Of a stretch of DNA of 64,000 nt, positions 63,701 to 64,000 are shown piece by piece. The DNA is from Tyto alba. Lineage: Eukaryota; Chordata; Aves; Strigiformes; Tytonidae. The number at the start of each line of letters is the position of its first letter. The first letter of the stretch is position 1. The stretch spans positions 10,109,730 to 10,173,729 of the forward strand of contig NW_024881324.1 of NCBI RefSeq assembly GCF_018691265.1, given 5' to 3'. The position numbers and the translations under genes were made by a program. Below the pieces are notes generated by a model that saw nothing but the letters and a program-made list of their open reading frames with translations, did no database searches and was not told where the DNA came from.

Positions 63701-64000
63701 AAGTGGCCCTCTGAAAGCATTTCACACTGGTGCAGGAGAGGAATAATTAGTCCATACTTACTCTTCTGGGCTTAGGTCTTTACACAGCTCGATATGCTTC
63801 CTTCTGCAGTTCATCTTCAAACTTGTGCATGGAAGAAATACAGGGTCTACTCGGAAGATTGTGCTGTGTCTGGCTTAAATTCATGAAATAGTTATCTGAG
63901 GTCCTTGTGAGTGAATGTTGCTTTTACAGTTAAGTATATACTCAAGTTTTTCTCTCAAGAAAGATGGCTTAAGCATATTGGAATTGGAATAGTCCTTTTT

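Larger units (their letters stand above)
56020..64000. other. Distal upstream flank, no gene recognised
   Basis: Unique DNA with long T/A homopolymers, a CpG-richer patch near 57.2 kb and another GC-rich stretch at about 59280-59430. Open frames are short and unsupported. Exons of HIVEP1, expected on this side from synteny, were not seen. Confidence 0.5.

Noticed and set aside
1..64000. CRISPR array, operon, prophage or other prokaryotic system
   Set aside because: Splicing, CpG island, TATA promoter and CR1 repeats show vertebrate nuclear DNA; no regularly spaced repeats were seen.

Overview
The window looks like a piece of a bird macrochromosome. Supporting signs are one short vertebrate gene in a very large gene-poor AT-rich background, low repeat density, an avian-style CR1 3' tail near 14.9 kb, decayed amniote repeats of CR1/L3 and MIR type, and no primate or rodent repeats. 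The class call rests on these repeats and the compact gene, so another sauropsid is not fully excluded.

The one protein gene I can support is EDN1 (preproendothelin-1) on the minus strand. It has five coding exons at 50058-49995, 49842-49695, 48648-48490, 48214-48107 and 46714-46576. Every intron is GT-AG, all phases fit, and the joined frame is 205 residues (human is 212). The order is signal peptide, RRARR processing site, mature 21-residue endothelin with four cysteines, big-endothelin tail ending at RSRR, endothelin-like peptide, then C-terminal propeptide. A TATA promoter lies just upstream with GATA, hypoxia-response and AP-1 sites in the same order and near the same distances as I recall for the human EDN1 promoter. 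The promoter, exons 1-2 and part of intron 2 sit in a CpG island (about 49.3-51.1 kb). The 3' UTR runs to about 45.43 kb and carries three AUUUA motifs.

Layout: 1-45.4 kb is the downstream flank, without a recognisable gene. It contains ancient repeats, simple repeats and a few motif clusters that could be enhancers (16.3-16.9 kb, 17.39-17.45 kb). 45.4-50.25 kb is the EDN1 transcription unit. 50.25-51.1 kb is the promoter and a very G-rich upstream island. 51.1-64 kb is the upstream flank with decayed CR1 copies, a MIR-like remnant, long A/T tracts and a small CpG-rich patch near 57.2 kb. From known amniote synteny, PHACTR1 would be expected beyond position 1 and HIVEP1 beyond 64000; neither is visible here.

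The most notable point is in the hormone itself: mature residue 9 reads Glu and residue 7 Leu, where human ET-1 has Lys9 and Met7. No previously undescribed gene system was found.
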